Below are positions 23,028 to 35,349 of a stretch of 64,000 nucleotides of DNA, piece by piece. The notes under the pieces are model-generated. The model ran no database searches. It saw only the letters and a program-made list of their open reading frames with translations, and was not told the origin of the DNA. This DNA comes from Cycas panzhihuaensis. Taxonomy: Eukaryota; Cycadophyta. The stretch covers positions 135,539,741-135,603,740 of the forward strand of contig CM041465.1 in assembly GCA_023213395.1 (NCBI GenBank). Reading direction: 5' to 3'. Positions within the stretch are counted from its first letter, which is position 1, and every line of letters begins with the position of its first letter. The translations under genes and the position numbers were made by a program.

Positions 23028-24720
23028 TGGCCATATGAAGAGCCAGTATGGAGTCAAGGTAGATAAGGGAAAGTCACTTGAAGCTACTTCTTCCACAGTA
23101 ACAAAAGCCTCCGATGAAGCTAATGGCAATGTTTATTTAGCAACCTTAGGTAAGTTGTCAAATGTTGAATCTTGGTTAATTAACTCTAGTGCTTCACTTC
23201 ATTTTACTCCCTATGGGGATTGGTTTTGTGAATACACAAGGATTAATGAAGGTGAGGTATTTCTTAGGGATCATTACCCATATAAAATTGTGGGTCATGG
23301 AAGGGTGAAGGTTCGATTTAGGGATGGAAGGGTTAAAACTATCCATGATATGAGTCATATTCCTAGTTTGGATATGAGTCTATTATTTGCCAGTCAATTA
23401 GGTGATGCATGGGTAGAAGTGATCTTCAATAAAGATAGTTGTAGAATGGTTTGAAGAGTATTGGTGTTAGCAAGAGGGGTCTAGTTTGGAACACTATACA
23501 AGCTTGATGCAAGTACCATGTATATTAGAAGTTGCAATCTAACTATTATAGAAAGTAGTAATAATGAAGGCAGGACTCAAATATCGCTTGCTAGTAAAAC
23601 TATGCTATGGTATCAGAGACTGGGCCATATTGGAGAGAAAGACCTCTATGATTTATTCTCTAAAGGTATGGAAGAAGACATCTCTGGAATTAATGGCTCC
23701 TTTGATTTTGATTTCTGTGAGTATTATATGTATGGCAAATAAAATTAGGTCAATTTTCCTTCATATTTGAAGAGAGCAAAGGGTATTCTACAATTGGTGT
23801 ACAGTGATGTTTTTGGACCTATTGATGTACCCTCATTGGGTGGATCTAAATACATTGTCTCATTTATAGATAATTTCTCGAGAAAGACATGGCTATACTT
23901 TCTTAAGCAAAAATATAAAGTCTTCAGTAAATTCAAAGAATTCAAGGCCTTAGTCGAGAATTAGAGTGACAGGTGGATCAAGGTACTGAGGACTGATAAT
24001 GGAGGTGAGTTTTGGTCAAAGGAATTTGAGCAGTTCTATAAGTAGTGTGGGATAGCAAGATAAAATATAATTCCCTGTACACCGCAATAGAATGAAGTTA
24101 CTAAAAGGATGAATAAGACCTTGCTGGAGAGATTGAGGAGTATGCTTAGTACTATTAGATTAGAGAAGAAATTCTAGGCAGAGGCTATGATAAATACAAG
24201 CTACCTAATAAAGAGATCACCGATAACTGCCTTAGTATACAAAACACCTGAAGAAGTGTGGTTTGGTAAGAAACCATCTTGGCCATCTTAGAGTTTTTAG
24301 TTATGAAGCTTTTGTGTATATTCCTAAATAGCAAAGGACTAAGCTTGATTTCAAAGTACAAAAGACTATTTTCATTGGCTATAATGATGGTGTTAAAGGA
24401 TATAAGCTTTATAAACTTGAAGCACAAAATTTTATATATAGATGTGATGTTATCTTTAGAGAGGAGTTTAAGTCTCTAAAGTATAATGAAGAACCAAAGG
24501 AGGAAAACTCTAAGAAGGTACAATTTGAAATAAGGGATGAAGATTCTGCATCTGAATATGAGTCAGCTAAAGAGGAAGAACTAGTTGTAGAGGCAGCTCA
24601 ACCTTAAGAACCTCACATCTTGAGGAGATCAACTCATGAGAGAAGATAACCTGACAGGTATATTCCTGAATACTTTCGTCACTCCTCCTTTATTTCATCT
24701 ACTACAGATGGTGATCTAGG
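23028..24720 (+). pseudogene. E3 gag end, protease and integrase
   Basis: It resumes E3 after the nested element. The frame 23035-23454 gives KSQYGVKVDKGKS and the protease block SWLINSSASLHFTPYGDW, where the catalytic Asp of D-S-G-A is Asn, so the protease is inactive. Pre-integrase LWYQRLGHIGEKDLYDL is at about 23608. The integrase core has YIVSFIDNFSRKTWLYFL and LRTDNGGEFW. The third acidic residue is lost: in NEVTKRMNKT, Lys stands where Glu is expected. Several TAG stops and frameshifts follow. Confidence 0.87.
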
Positions 24721-26335
24721 TACTATTTAGAAGGCTCTAGAGTCAAAAGAGAGCTAACTCTCGATGAAGGCTATGCAAGAAGAAATGATGACCTTAGACA
24801 AAAATAATACATGGGATTTAGTGGATTTTCCTGATGGAAAAAAACATGTTGATAACAAATGGATCTTCAAGAGGTTCTAAGAAGATGGTACTATGGAAAA
24901 GTACAAGGCTCGCTTGGTAGTAAAAGGCTATTCCCAGGTCAAAGGAATAGATTTTGGTGAGGTATTTTCTCCTGTTGTAAAAGTTGCTTCAATTAGATTT
25001 TTATTGGCTATAGCAGCTACCTATGACCTTGAGGTGGATCAAATGGATGTGAAAACTGCATTTCTTCATGGTGACCTTGAGGAAGAGATTTATATGTTAT
25101 AGCCTGAAGGGTTTGAAGTTGCAGGGAAGGAGAATATGGTATGTAGGTTGAAGAAATCATTATATAGCTTGAAACAATCACCAAGGATGTGGTATTAAAA
25201 GTTTAATTCACATATGTTGGCGGATGGCTTTGTGCATAGTACATCAGATCATTGTGTTTATTACAAGTAGGTTGGTGATTATTTTATTATTCTGGCTTTA
25301 TATATTGATGATATACTTTTAGTTGGTAATAATAAAGGAATAAACCAACTTGTAAAAGACCAACTAGAATCTCACTTTGAGATGAAGGACCTTGGTGCTT
25401 CATATTTTATTTTAGGCATTGAGATTAAAAGGGATAGGAGAAACAGGAAGATTTGGCTTAGCCAAAGACAGTACATTGAGACAATATTGCAATGGTTTAA
25501 GTTGTAGGATAGTAAACCAGATAATGTTCCTCTTCCTACTGGTTTAAAATTATCAACTGAATAATGCCCAAAGACTCACCAAGAAGTTGAAGATATGGCA
25601 TTTTATCCTTTATGCTAGTATTGTTGTTAGCCTAATATATGCGATGGTTTGCACTCAACCAGACATTGCCTATGTAGTGGGAGTAGTTAGCAGGTATATG
25701 TCAAACCTAGGTAGGGAGCATTGGGTGGCTGTGAAAAGGATTTTTAGGTATCTATGAGGTACATCAGACTATGGAATTTACTATCAAAGAGATCCCATGG
25801 AGAGTAGAACAATGAACCTGAGACATTTTATTAATGTTTATTAGGCTGCAGATCTTGATAATAAAAGATCTACAAGCGGGTATGTGTTTACCTTTTATGG
25901 TAGTACAATTGGCTAGATGAGTAAAATACAACAAGTTATAGCACTTTTTAGCAAAAAGTAGAGTATATGGTAGCTACTCATGCATGTAAGGAAGAAGTTT
26001 GGTTATAGAGATTATGCATAGATAATAGCTTTAAGCAGGATGTTATGAGGATAGATTGTGATAGTCAAAGTGCAATCTACCTAGTAAAGAATCCTATTTT
26101 TCATGCTCGGTTAAAGCATATTGATGTGTAGTTCCATTTTATGAGGTAAATGGTTCAAGATCATAAGGTGGATTTACAAAAGATTACTATACAAGAGAAT
26201 GCTACAAACTCATTGACTAAGATTGTTAGCATAAAAAAATTTAGATAGTGTAGAATTACAATGGGTATTTGTGCTTTTGGCATTTAGTAGTTGTGTATAT
26301 AGGTTTTATTATAAAGTGTTCAACAAGTGTGAGAT
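24721..26335 (+). pseudogene. E3 RT and RNase H
   Basis: The frame 24893-25102 shows [40 protein letters not shown], then SLYSLKQSPRMWY and ALYIDDILLVGN, with the Y-I-D-D pair kept. RNase H is in pieces at about 25830-26150: AADLDNKRSTSGYVF, QKVEYMVATHACK and DCDSQSAIYLVKN. The region ends just before the 3' LTR at 26336. Confidence 0.87.
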
Positions 26336-26711
26336 TGTTAGATATGTTGAATACTTTTCAAGTGTTACATGGGTATAGGCAATGTCTTATAGGGGTCTTT
26401 GTCAGCCCATAGTTTATGCCCATTGTATTATAAAACTGCAAGGTGGTATCTTGTAATGTTGTGTCTATATATTCTTATGTAATGGCATATGTAACATATG
26501 ATGATATGGTCATGGATGAGTTGAGGAGAAGAGTTGAGGCTGACTCACCTCTGTAATTCTTTAGCTATTACTTAGATTAATAAAAGGTCCATGCCTAGAC
26601 TTAAATCTCCTAGTGTTCTTTGTTGAGTACTTGATTTGTTTATATTATTTATTCTTTACATACTTTAGAGTTTTGTTATCACATTGCTTCTATAGTTATA
26701 TTTTCTCTTCA
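26336..26711 (+). repeat. E3 3' LTR
   Basis: 376 bp, TGTTAGATATG to TCTTCA. It is collinear with the 5' LTR apart from the missing GC-rich island. Confidence 0.9.
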
Positions 26712-26767
26712 AAAGGTACAAGAAGAAATAAAGAAATCTTCAAAAGGTACAAGAAGAAATAAAGAAA
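26706..26767. repeat. 31-bp tandem duplication across the E3/E1 junction
   Basis: A unit starting TCTTCAAAAGG and ending ATAAAGAAA occurs at 26706-26736 and again, identically, at 26737-26767. It contains the last 6 bases of the E3 LTR, the target duplication and 20 bases of E1, so it arose after E3 inserted. Confidence 0.93.
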
Positions 26768-28132
26768 CTAGTCATTATAGGATGAATTTATTTTGTTGAG
26801 AAGAGTGATTAGGTCAATTCAATTATCATTACCAAAAAGAAGAATGATAAACTAAGAATAAGTGTCAAATTTCAAGAATTGAATAAAGTAATAAAGAAAG
26901 ACTTATTTCTATCACCATTCATTGAATAGGTGTTGGAAAATATTATAGGATAGGAAATTTACTCCTTTACATATGGATTCTCTGGTTATAATTAGGTGAA
27001 GATTGTAGAAGAAGACTAAAGTAAGACCATATTTGTGACAAAATGGGGATCACATGCATATAAAGTTATGCCCTTTAGATTAACATATTCTCTAATTATT
27101 TTTTCTAGAATTATTACATTTGTTTTGAAGAATTTCTCCACAAATTTTTAGAAGTCTATCTAGCTAGTTAGACAATTTTTGGATTACTTAAAGATCATGC
27201 TATAAATTTAAGGATGATGCTTGAAAGATGTCAAGAAGTAGGCATATCTCTAAATCTTGTTAAGTACTAATTTATAGTTAAATCTAGCACTTTATTAGGC
27301 CATGTGGTTTATAAACAAGGATTGTTGATTGATCTAGATAAAATCCTAAGTAATTTTTAATTTACAACCCTAAGCAATCCAATGATAGTGAAACAACTCT
27401 TAGGACATATCAGATATCACTAAAAATTCAATAAGAATTATGTAGTTGTTGCAACACCATTGAATACACTTTTGTGGAAGGATATGTCATTCATTTGGTT
27501 AATGAAGTGCTAATAGGATTTTGAAGATTTAAAAAGAAGATTGGTCCATACAACAATCTTGAGTTTCCCAAATTGAAACATGATTTTTCATGTTCATGTT
27601 AATGCATCAGGAATAATAATAGGAGCTATTTTAGCTCAACTTGTAAAAGGAACTATTGATCATTTGAGTGCATTTATTAATTGATGCCTAAGTCATGTAA
27701 AAAATAATTATACCATGATAAAGTGGGAAGGACTTGCCTTAGTATATGCACTTCAAAAAATTCAACATTACCTCTTGGTAAACTTCTTCCACTTTTATAT
27801 AAACCATCAAGCTTTAATTAATTAATAAACAGCATATACTTTAAGGACATTTAAGCTGATGGATTCTATTGATTTAGGAATATAATTTTAAAATATTCTT
27901 AAAACATGTCAAATCATGTGTAGTTCTAAATCATCTCTCATAAATTTAAATAGGCAAAGAACTTATAGGTGTATATGGTAATTTTTTAAAATAAAAAACC
28001 TTATAAAATTAAGGTCATCCCTAATGAATTTTTAGATAGTATATAATTTTTGTATATAGGGATTACACCATCAACCATGTTATTGAAAGAGAAAAGAACT
28101 TTGGTAATAAAGAGCCAGTGTTACCAATTGAT
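26717..28132 (+). pseudogene. E1 RT C-terminal part and RNase H
   Basis: It continues the RT cut at 16379. Motifs are VNSIIITKKKNDKLRISVKF, YSFTYGFSGYN, KWGSHAYKVMPFRLTYS, then VYLAS where Y-L-D-D is expected, so both catalytic aspartates are gone. FGLLKDHAINLRMMLERCQ follows in pieces and LLGHVVYKQGLL is clear. RNase H at about 27575-27860 has FHVHVNASGIIIGAILAQL and EGLALVYALQKIQHYLL. No ORF of 60 codons remains, yet the motif order is clear. E4 is inserted at 28132. Confidence 0.8.
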
Positions 28133-28620
28133 TATTAAAATTTAAAATTTAACTCTGATACCATATTATAATATACTCATTATGCATAATAAAAATATAT
28201 CAAACATGTATAATCAATGAATCTTATCATGAAGAGCATATAAAAATCATATATATAAGTTCAACTTATCAAGTAATAACTTGGATTATAAACTATAAAA
28301 CATTAAAAAAATGCATCACAAGATAGACAATTAATTTATACATGGAAAACCTAGTGTAGGAAAAACCATAGGAGAAGGTTAGAGTTGGGAGCTCCTTTTT
28401 CGATATTAGAATGAATACATCTGCAAGTGAGTCCTTTATATGAATTGTCATCTTATGAATAACCTATAATTTCTCTTAAGCTTCTTCATCATTTAATAAG
28501 ATGTGTACATAAATATTCATGCATTTTACATCTCTCAATACTTTTAGTGAGTGGGATTTTGTGTGGGCCTACTACTTTACATTAAATATTAGATATATGA
28601 ATATATCGCATATTCTAACA
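28133..28620 (-). repeat. E4 3' LTR
   Basis: 488 bp. Read on the - strand it starts TGTTAGAATATG. It shares long blocks with 31793-32316, such as GGAGTTGGGAGCTCCTTTTT on the + strand (one base different in the other copy). Confidence 0.92.
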
Positions 28621-31600
28621 CTCCCCTTTAATATTTAATGTCTTTAAAACTTTAAGTCTTCAATATTCATCTCCTTGGTCTTTATGTCTTTATATCAGCT
28701 ATAATTTAAAACTTGTGATATGTATTAATATATATTAAGTTGTATCATGTTGTATCACTTATAATCTATAAATCTATCAACATGATGCTTATTTCCTACA
28801 AGAATTAATCTATAATTGACTTGTAGTTATATGTGATCATCATTAACTAATTATGAATAACCAACATATAAAATATCAATTATTAATTAATAACCAAATA
28901 ATTCATAACTTTTATTATCATGTTTATATGAAGTATTTTCTTGAACATCTTTATATCTTTACCTGTAAAGTTGTAATTATTAATTAACATCTATCAACCT
29001 ATCATCTAAATAATCTCATAAATTAAAATGATTATTAATGTCCATATAAAATAACAATCATCTACCAAAATATATGGGTAACCAATCATTGTAGTTATTA
29101 GTTCTATAAGAAGTTATTTTGCATATATGGTTTATCAACAAATAATAGTAGTATAAAATTTATTACTTCTTGTATGCAAGATTAATAATATTATCTATAA
29201 GTTATATAAGAGTAGAATCATTCATCTCACCCTTTGCATATAAATAAATACCTTATATATTTCCTTCATTGATGCTTTTTCACACTTGTAACTTTCTTTG
29301 GGCAACCAATCAATAACTTAGCATCATCAACGAATCAATCATTTAAACATACTAACTCTAAAATAGTTCATACTACCTAGCCAAGATAAATTAGTTGTAA
29401 CAAGATAACATAAAACAATGTGTTTTCATGCCTCTTATCACATATAGTTAGTTGAATTTCTCACTAACAAATACATATCATATCAGTTAGATATCCTCAA
29501 TAGTTGAATTTGGTTCTAAATAAATAATATATGAGACTTATCCTTATTCTCCATATCTCATAAATAGGTAAAAAACTTAATCATCATATCAATTTATCTC
29601 TCTAACAAACAAATAATTTGGGCCCTTATTAGGTGGTGTCATCAATCATCAATTAAGTGTCATCAACAAACCAAGTGAACACCCATTTAACTAGTATTAG
29701 CTATTATGATTTATCAAATATATTCAATACTAAGGGGGATTTTTATGTCTAACATATATCAAAATATTCCTATATTAATATCACATCAAATATATTCCTA
29801 CAATATGTATTTTTTAGTTATTTTGAGCCTTAAATTATTTACTTTTAAATAAAATTTTTATATTAATTCATCATATATCTTTAATAACATCATCATAATC
29901 TCCAGAGCCTTTAAAAACATTAGAATATGCAGAAATAATTCTAAAAAGGGTAATAAAATGTAACTTTTATGAAGGTAAAATTTTTCACTAAATTTTACTA
30001 ATTAAAATCTCTTTCATCTAATTTTTGAAATATGTTTTGTAACCACTTGTTTCAATCATCTCAAAATTCTCTTTCTAACATAATTGATAAAACCTAAATA
30101 TGGCATCCCATTAAAAATTTATAATAAAAAGATTGTCAATGCATCATAAAAAAGTGAGTGGCCCTTAAGAAATATGGTTAAGCCCCTTTTTGACTAGTCA
30201 TTGGTCGAATGCTTTCTCCATGTGACCATTTGCTACTAAACTAAGGGGCTTCACAAATTTAAAAATTTATGATATTCAAATTATCTCTTTTTTATAAATG
30301 TAAAAATAATCAAATTTGATTTAATCAATAAACACCTTTGTAATTTTTTTTTTGTCTAATTTAAAAAAAAATTACACATGAATTCTTTAACCTTCCTATG
30401 TGTTTACTTTATGATCTTTTTTTTCTTATTGATAATGATAAGTTTACATCTATGTGGGAGATCAGTAACATAGCTATTAAATTGATCTTTATTTATGTGG
30501 CATCATTTCAACATGCCCTTTCCTCATGCATATCATCACACAAATATTTAATAAGTAACTAGAAGGCTTTAAAATCAAATAATAGTTATGACGAGCTCAA
30601 TCAAACCCATGTATTAATATTGCAATGCAAGAGAGATATAGGGTACTTCGTAATGAATAAAGAGTAATCACAATAGGTAATTTTCTGTGTCTACAAATTC
30701 TTGTTTTAGTGCCAATTTCCATTTTAATTAAATCTCTTTTTACCCTTAATTTGGCATTGAATTACTTCATAAACAACTAGCACTCCAATGATGCTTTTGT
30801 AATATGTAGGGGTCATAGCTCTAAAGCGTTTTTGGCCAACCTTATCTCAAATCTATGCTAATAATTTCCATAGTTTGTATCTAGAACTCGACTCCAATGG
30901 TCAATTTTGAGTTAGACAATATAAACAACAAATGAATTATTCATTATGTTAGTGTTTTTCTACCATAAATTTTTTATATAAACCCTTGCATATTATATCA
31001 CATACCAATGACCATCAAAATTTCCAAGCATATTTTATCACCACAATATCATGTCCTTATATTTATTTAACTACTCAAATATGCCCTTAAATTTTAACAA
31101 ATCTTAATAAATCAATCACATTTAATATACCTCTTTAATTTGTTACATGCCATATATTAAATACCTATTATCATGCTACTTTTGCTACTTAAGTTTTATC
31201 ACATCATTATAACACCTTCATAACTTTATAGGTTTATCATATATCATATTGTATAAGCCTATTTCCTGTTTAGCTTATTGATGGGAGTATTAGTTGTCAT
31301 CATATCTAAATATATCTAGTTGTTACTAATTCTAAGATTAAGTGAGATGATTAATTTCATAAAATCTTAGCCATGTCTATAGGTGATCAGTCTATATAAT
31401 TAAACTTAATTGACAACAATATCTCCTTTATCACATCACATCATGGGTAGAACTAATTCACACACCCACATGATTTAAATATATAGGCCTACATATATAA
31501 ATATATGTTCATAATAAATAAATAAATCAACATACCATTAGTTTATTATAAATCTTTATCATGTGGCTTCATCTCATCAATATATGGATTCATCTCTCTT

Positions 31601-31776
31601 GTATGTAGATCTCTTCATCAAATTTATCTAACTCCAAAATTATGGTCACATGTAATTGGCATAGTCGGTATAATCAGGTTTTTAACTCAATAATCCACAC
31701 CTCATACTGACTCTCTCACTAGCTTATATTGGTTTAAGTATAGGCTTGCAACTTACTTGCACAAGATCTTTCACAA
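28621..31776 (-). other. E4 interior, no gene seen
   Basis: Very AT-rich sequence between the PPT and PBS. I find no ORF of useful length and no gag or pol motif. No further LTR boundary is visible inside it. Confidence 0.7.
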
Positions 31777-31792
31777 CGTGACTCTAATATCA
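31777..31792 (-). other. E4 primer binding site
   Basis: The - strand reads TGATATTAGAGTCACG, adjacent to the 5' LTR. It resembles TGGTATCAGAG with two transitions. A second, perfect copy of the motif lies inside the LTR at 31812-31823. Confidence 0.7.
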
Positions 31793-32316
31793 TGTTAGAA
31801 TTTAGAATTTAGCTCTGATACCATATTATGATATACTCATTATACGAAATGAAATTATATCAAATATGTATAATCAATGAATCAGATCATAAGGAATGTA
31901 CACAAATCATATATAAGAGATCAACTTATTAAACAATAATATAAATAATAAAATATAAAACATTAGAAACATGCACCATGAGAGAAATAATAGATTTATA
32001 TGTGAATAAACTTATGCGAGAAAAACTATAAGAAAAGTTTGGAGTTGGGAACTCCTTTTTAGATATTATAATGAATACATCTCTAGGTGAGTCCTTCCTC
32101 TATTAAGTTCTTGAGTGGTGTGTGTATATATTTATATGAGTAGTCACTTCATGAATAGCCTATAATTTCTCTTAAGATTTTTTATCATTTAATAGTATAT
32201 GTACATAAATAATATTGTATTTCACATCTCTTAATACTTTTGATGAGTGAAATTTTATGTGGGTCTACTACTTTACATTAAGCATTAGATATATGAATAT
32301 ATTGCATATTCTGACA
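31793..32316 (-). repeat. E4 5' LTR
   Basis: 524 bp. On the - strand it runs TGTCAGAATATG to AAATTCTAACA, forming short inverted ends. It is longer than its partner mainly through a short AT/GT-rich segment near 32105-32135. Confidence 0.92.
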
Positions 32317-32321
32317 TTGAT

Positions 32322-33195
32322 TATAGGACAAGTATATAAACTTGGTCTGAATATGATACCTCATAGATACATTATAGAAGATGAAAGGGAAATGAATTTA
32401 AGTGTATCTCATGAAGGCATTATCAGAGGGCATATCATTAGAGAGTCTCTTGTAAGGAAGATTTTGTAGTTAGGCATTTAGTAGCCTATAATTTTTAAAG
32501 ACTCCCATGACTGGCTGAAAAAGTTTAATATTTATTACAGAATCAACAAACCAAGAAAGGTAAATTATTTCTTTTAAATTTAATTATTGAAGACACACTA
32601 TTCACTAAATGGGGTATCAACTTTATCTGACCCATTAACCTAGTAGTGGCAAAGACTAGAGCTTGATATATCATTATGGCCATAAATTATATGATAGGTT
32701 AGATCAAGATAGGAGTAATGTGGGATTATATGCCAACTATAATAACAAAGTTTACATTTTAAGTGGTAATTATATGATTAAGATGTCCACTCACATTAGT
32801 CAACAATTGAGATTCTCATTTTATAAATCAAATTATCAAGAATTTTTTATATAGTCTTTTAATATAATATTATAAGTCAACTCCATATTATCTAATGTGT
32901 AATGGATTGGTAGAAAATTCAAATAAGATATTATGTAAAGCATTGATAAAAATGTATAATTTAGGTTGACTAGATTAGCGCAACACACAAATGTGTAATT
33001 AAGCCAAAAGATTTAGTCTTAATGTTTGATAGCAAATTCAAGACTAAACTAAGAAAGCTAAAAACATATTGAAATGCCCCCTTTAAGATTAAATCAATTT
33101 TGCCTAATGGGATGGTTTCTATACAAACTTTAGAAGGTGAAGAAATTATGGGTTGACTCAATGGGAGTTGAATAAGAAAGTACATGTACTAAAAA
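32322..33195 (+). pseudogene. E1 integrase, decayed
   Basis: It resumes E1 after E4. The 32257-32469 frame carries the zinc-binding region MNLSVSHEGIIRGHIIRES (His-type positions partly kept), followed by FKDSHDWLKKFNIYYRINKP, where Cys residues are lost. The core is read in shifted frames: FTKWGINFI, YIIMAINYMIG, SHFINQIIKNF, then LVENSNKILCKALIKMYNL. A C-terminal block NAPFKIKSILPNGMVSIQTL ends near 33150. This matches Athila/TAT integrases without a chromodomain. Confidence 0.75.
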
Positions 33196-33345
33196 AAAAA
33201 AAAACTCCACATTTTTTGAGCCATGTAATGTTAATTATTAAGTCTAAGAGAATGATGAAATCACCATAGACTAGTCAATGAGTAGTGTTCAACAAAGTTT
33301 ATTCAACTAGTTAAAGAATACTATTTGATATACTTTAATTGATAA

Positions 33346-33540
33346 GGTTGATGAGGATGATTTGGCAAGCTCTAGTTGAGGAGGAGGATTTAACAAGCTT
33401 TAGTTAATGAGGATGGTTTGACAAGATTTCAATTAATAAATATGTTTTTTACAAGATTTTAGTTAATGATGAGGATTCAACAAGCATTTTGGTTGATGAA
33501 GATGTTTTCGATAAGCTTTCAAGTCAGTGAAGATCTTAAT
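33346..33540 (+). repeat. Degenerate minisatellite, about six 30-bp units
   Basis: Units of the form GTTGATGAGGATG...ACAAGCTTT repeat about every 30 bp after the integrase of E1. They have diverged by point changes. Tandem repeats near the 3' end are known from TAT/Ogre-type elements. Confidence 0.75.
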
Positions 33541-34829
33541 CAGTGAAGACAATATAAAGACAAATCGATAGAATCTATTTGACAAATGCAAATTCACCAA
33601 TGATTCTCAATAAAGTTTTCTAATAACAATCATAAGACATATGAAAACAAGTTAATAAAAATCTAATCATGATCATTACACATGGTTTGACATGCCACTA
33701 ATAAATACAAAAATTACCATTAATGGTTGTGAAAGACATCTCTTAATATGGTGACATGAAATCTCAACCTTTAAGGTAGATAATGAAATGATTGATTGAC
33801 ATGCAATGACTTATGGCAATATTTAACCAACTAAGAAACTAATTAAGAGGTATGGAATTTAATTGTGTGTGTTTTGACTATTTGCAAAACTAATAGGTGA
33901 AAGATGTACACCATGATGCTTAACAACATCACTTTAAGAGAGATGTAATAGGTCACTTAGGTAAAGTTTAAAAGAAATTCAATAAAGTTATGGGACTATC
34001 ATTAATCAAGTAGGCTTCTAAAAGAAAATTATCATCCTTAGAGATTAGAATGAAGTGTAAAGATTTATAAATAGGGAAACAAAGATGTTGTAACCTATAG
34101 AAGATTGACAAACAAAATTTAAGACCTGAACTGACAAGTTGAAGAAATATGAAAGAATAAAGAAAAACCTTAGGTAACATTCAATTCAAATTGAATTATA
34201 TATAAGGAGTTGTTAATATAATGCCTAATGGTAGGAGTATACATATTAATAAACTCTACTATAAGAAAATGAGTATTTTAGTAAGATCACATTAAACGAT
34301 ACTCATAGAGGGAGCATGATTATTATATCAAGTTAGGATAACCTAAATGATAATTTTGTCTATATTATAGTGGAAAAAGCTAATAATCCATGAAATCCTC
34401 CCTAGGTATAATGATGGAGCTTTTCATTTCATAAAAAGTGAGTTTATAATTACTCCATAAGTAATAAATCTATTTATAGGATTATCTCTTAATGGAGAGG
34501 AGATAACATTTATAAATGTGGATACAAGTGAGATTTACAAGAAGATCTCTAAGGAAAATTAAAGTTATAATAGCTGGGAAATACCTATTAATTATATGAT
34601 GTAAACTACCCAAAAATAGCCAACATAGATATGCTTGCAAAGTATTCACCATTTATTTTAAAGACATCTATAGAACAAAGGATGTAATGGGCCAAATACT
34701 TGAGCATTAAGATGAATAAAGAGGCTAAAATCTACTAGGATGAAGGGACAACATTTCATTACCATTCTTTATTACCAATGATGGTTATATCTATACATGG
34801 GATACCGAGGCCATCCCAAAGGTAGCCTA
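33541..34829 (+). other. E1 3' region, left part
   Basis: AT-rich sequence between the E1 integrase and E5. A short stretch at about 34740-34829 reads openly (DEGTTFHYHSLLPMMVISIH) and continues after E5 at 38059. The rest shows no motif I recognise. Confidence 0.45.
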
Positions 34830-35107
34830 TATTAGAAAGTACTATAATAACATATTAGAAATAAAAAATCATAATAAAATCATGATATAAATGCTATAAA
34901 CATAACAAAAATAACATAAGAATACCTAGATCATAAATGATACATATCATGATATGACATATAAGATATAATTCTATGTGTTCAATCATGTACTATAGAT
35001 GTCCTTATATAGTACTATTTTATCTTTAATATGGGTTTGGTGTGGGCCCCACCTTATGTGAGATATCTTTTAGTAAATGTGAATTACTAATATTTAATAT
35101 TCTAACA
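34830..35107 (-). repeat. E5 3' LTR
   Basis: 278 bp. On the - strand it starts TGTTAGAATATT and ends TTCTAATA. It aligns with both halves of 37446-38053 around the TRIM. Confidence 0.88.
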
Positions 35108-35349
35108 CTTCCCCTTAATGAACATTTTGATATATCAATATACATTTGGATTTATAATGCTTAATTCTTAGAAACTTCTTGAAAATAATATTTGGGATTG
35201 GTATTGGTACTAGTACTTTGTCTTCAACTAGACTTAAATCTTCAACTTGACTTTGTTGTTCTTGACTATAGTGATGATGCTTTCTAATGTAGTAATGCTC
35301 ATTGATATTGATATATCTCATTATATCTAGAAATATTGGTGTCATCATT

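Larger units (their letters stand above)
16380..26711 (+). mobile_element. E3: Ty1/copia element inserted in the E1 RT
   Basis: LTRs at 16380-16877 and 26336-26711, both starting TGTTAGATATGTTGAA. PBS TGGTATTAGAGC is at 16880. Flanking GAAGG (16375-16379) and AAAGG (26712-26716) are a target duplication with one change. Order gag-PR-IN-RT-RH is copia. A Tork-like copia (17679-23027) splits its gag zinc knuckle. The 3' LTR lacks about 122 bp of a GC-rich segment present in the 5' LTR. Confidence 0.92.
28133..32316 (-). mobile_element. E4: LTR element without coding capacity (LARD-like)
   Basis: 4184 bp on the - strand, inserted between E1's RNase H and integrase. LTRs are 28133-28620 and 31793-32316. 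The flanking duplication TTGAT (28128-28132 and 32317-32321) is perfect. On the - strand a PPT (TTAAAGGGGAG, 28621-28631) abuts the 3' LTR and a PBS-like TGATATTAGAGTCACG abuts the 5' LTR. The 3.2-kb interior has no ORF of 60 codons on either strand and no motif I recognise. This fits a large retrotransposon derivative that depends on proteins from another element. Confidence 0.9.
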
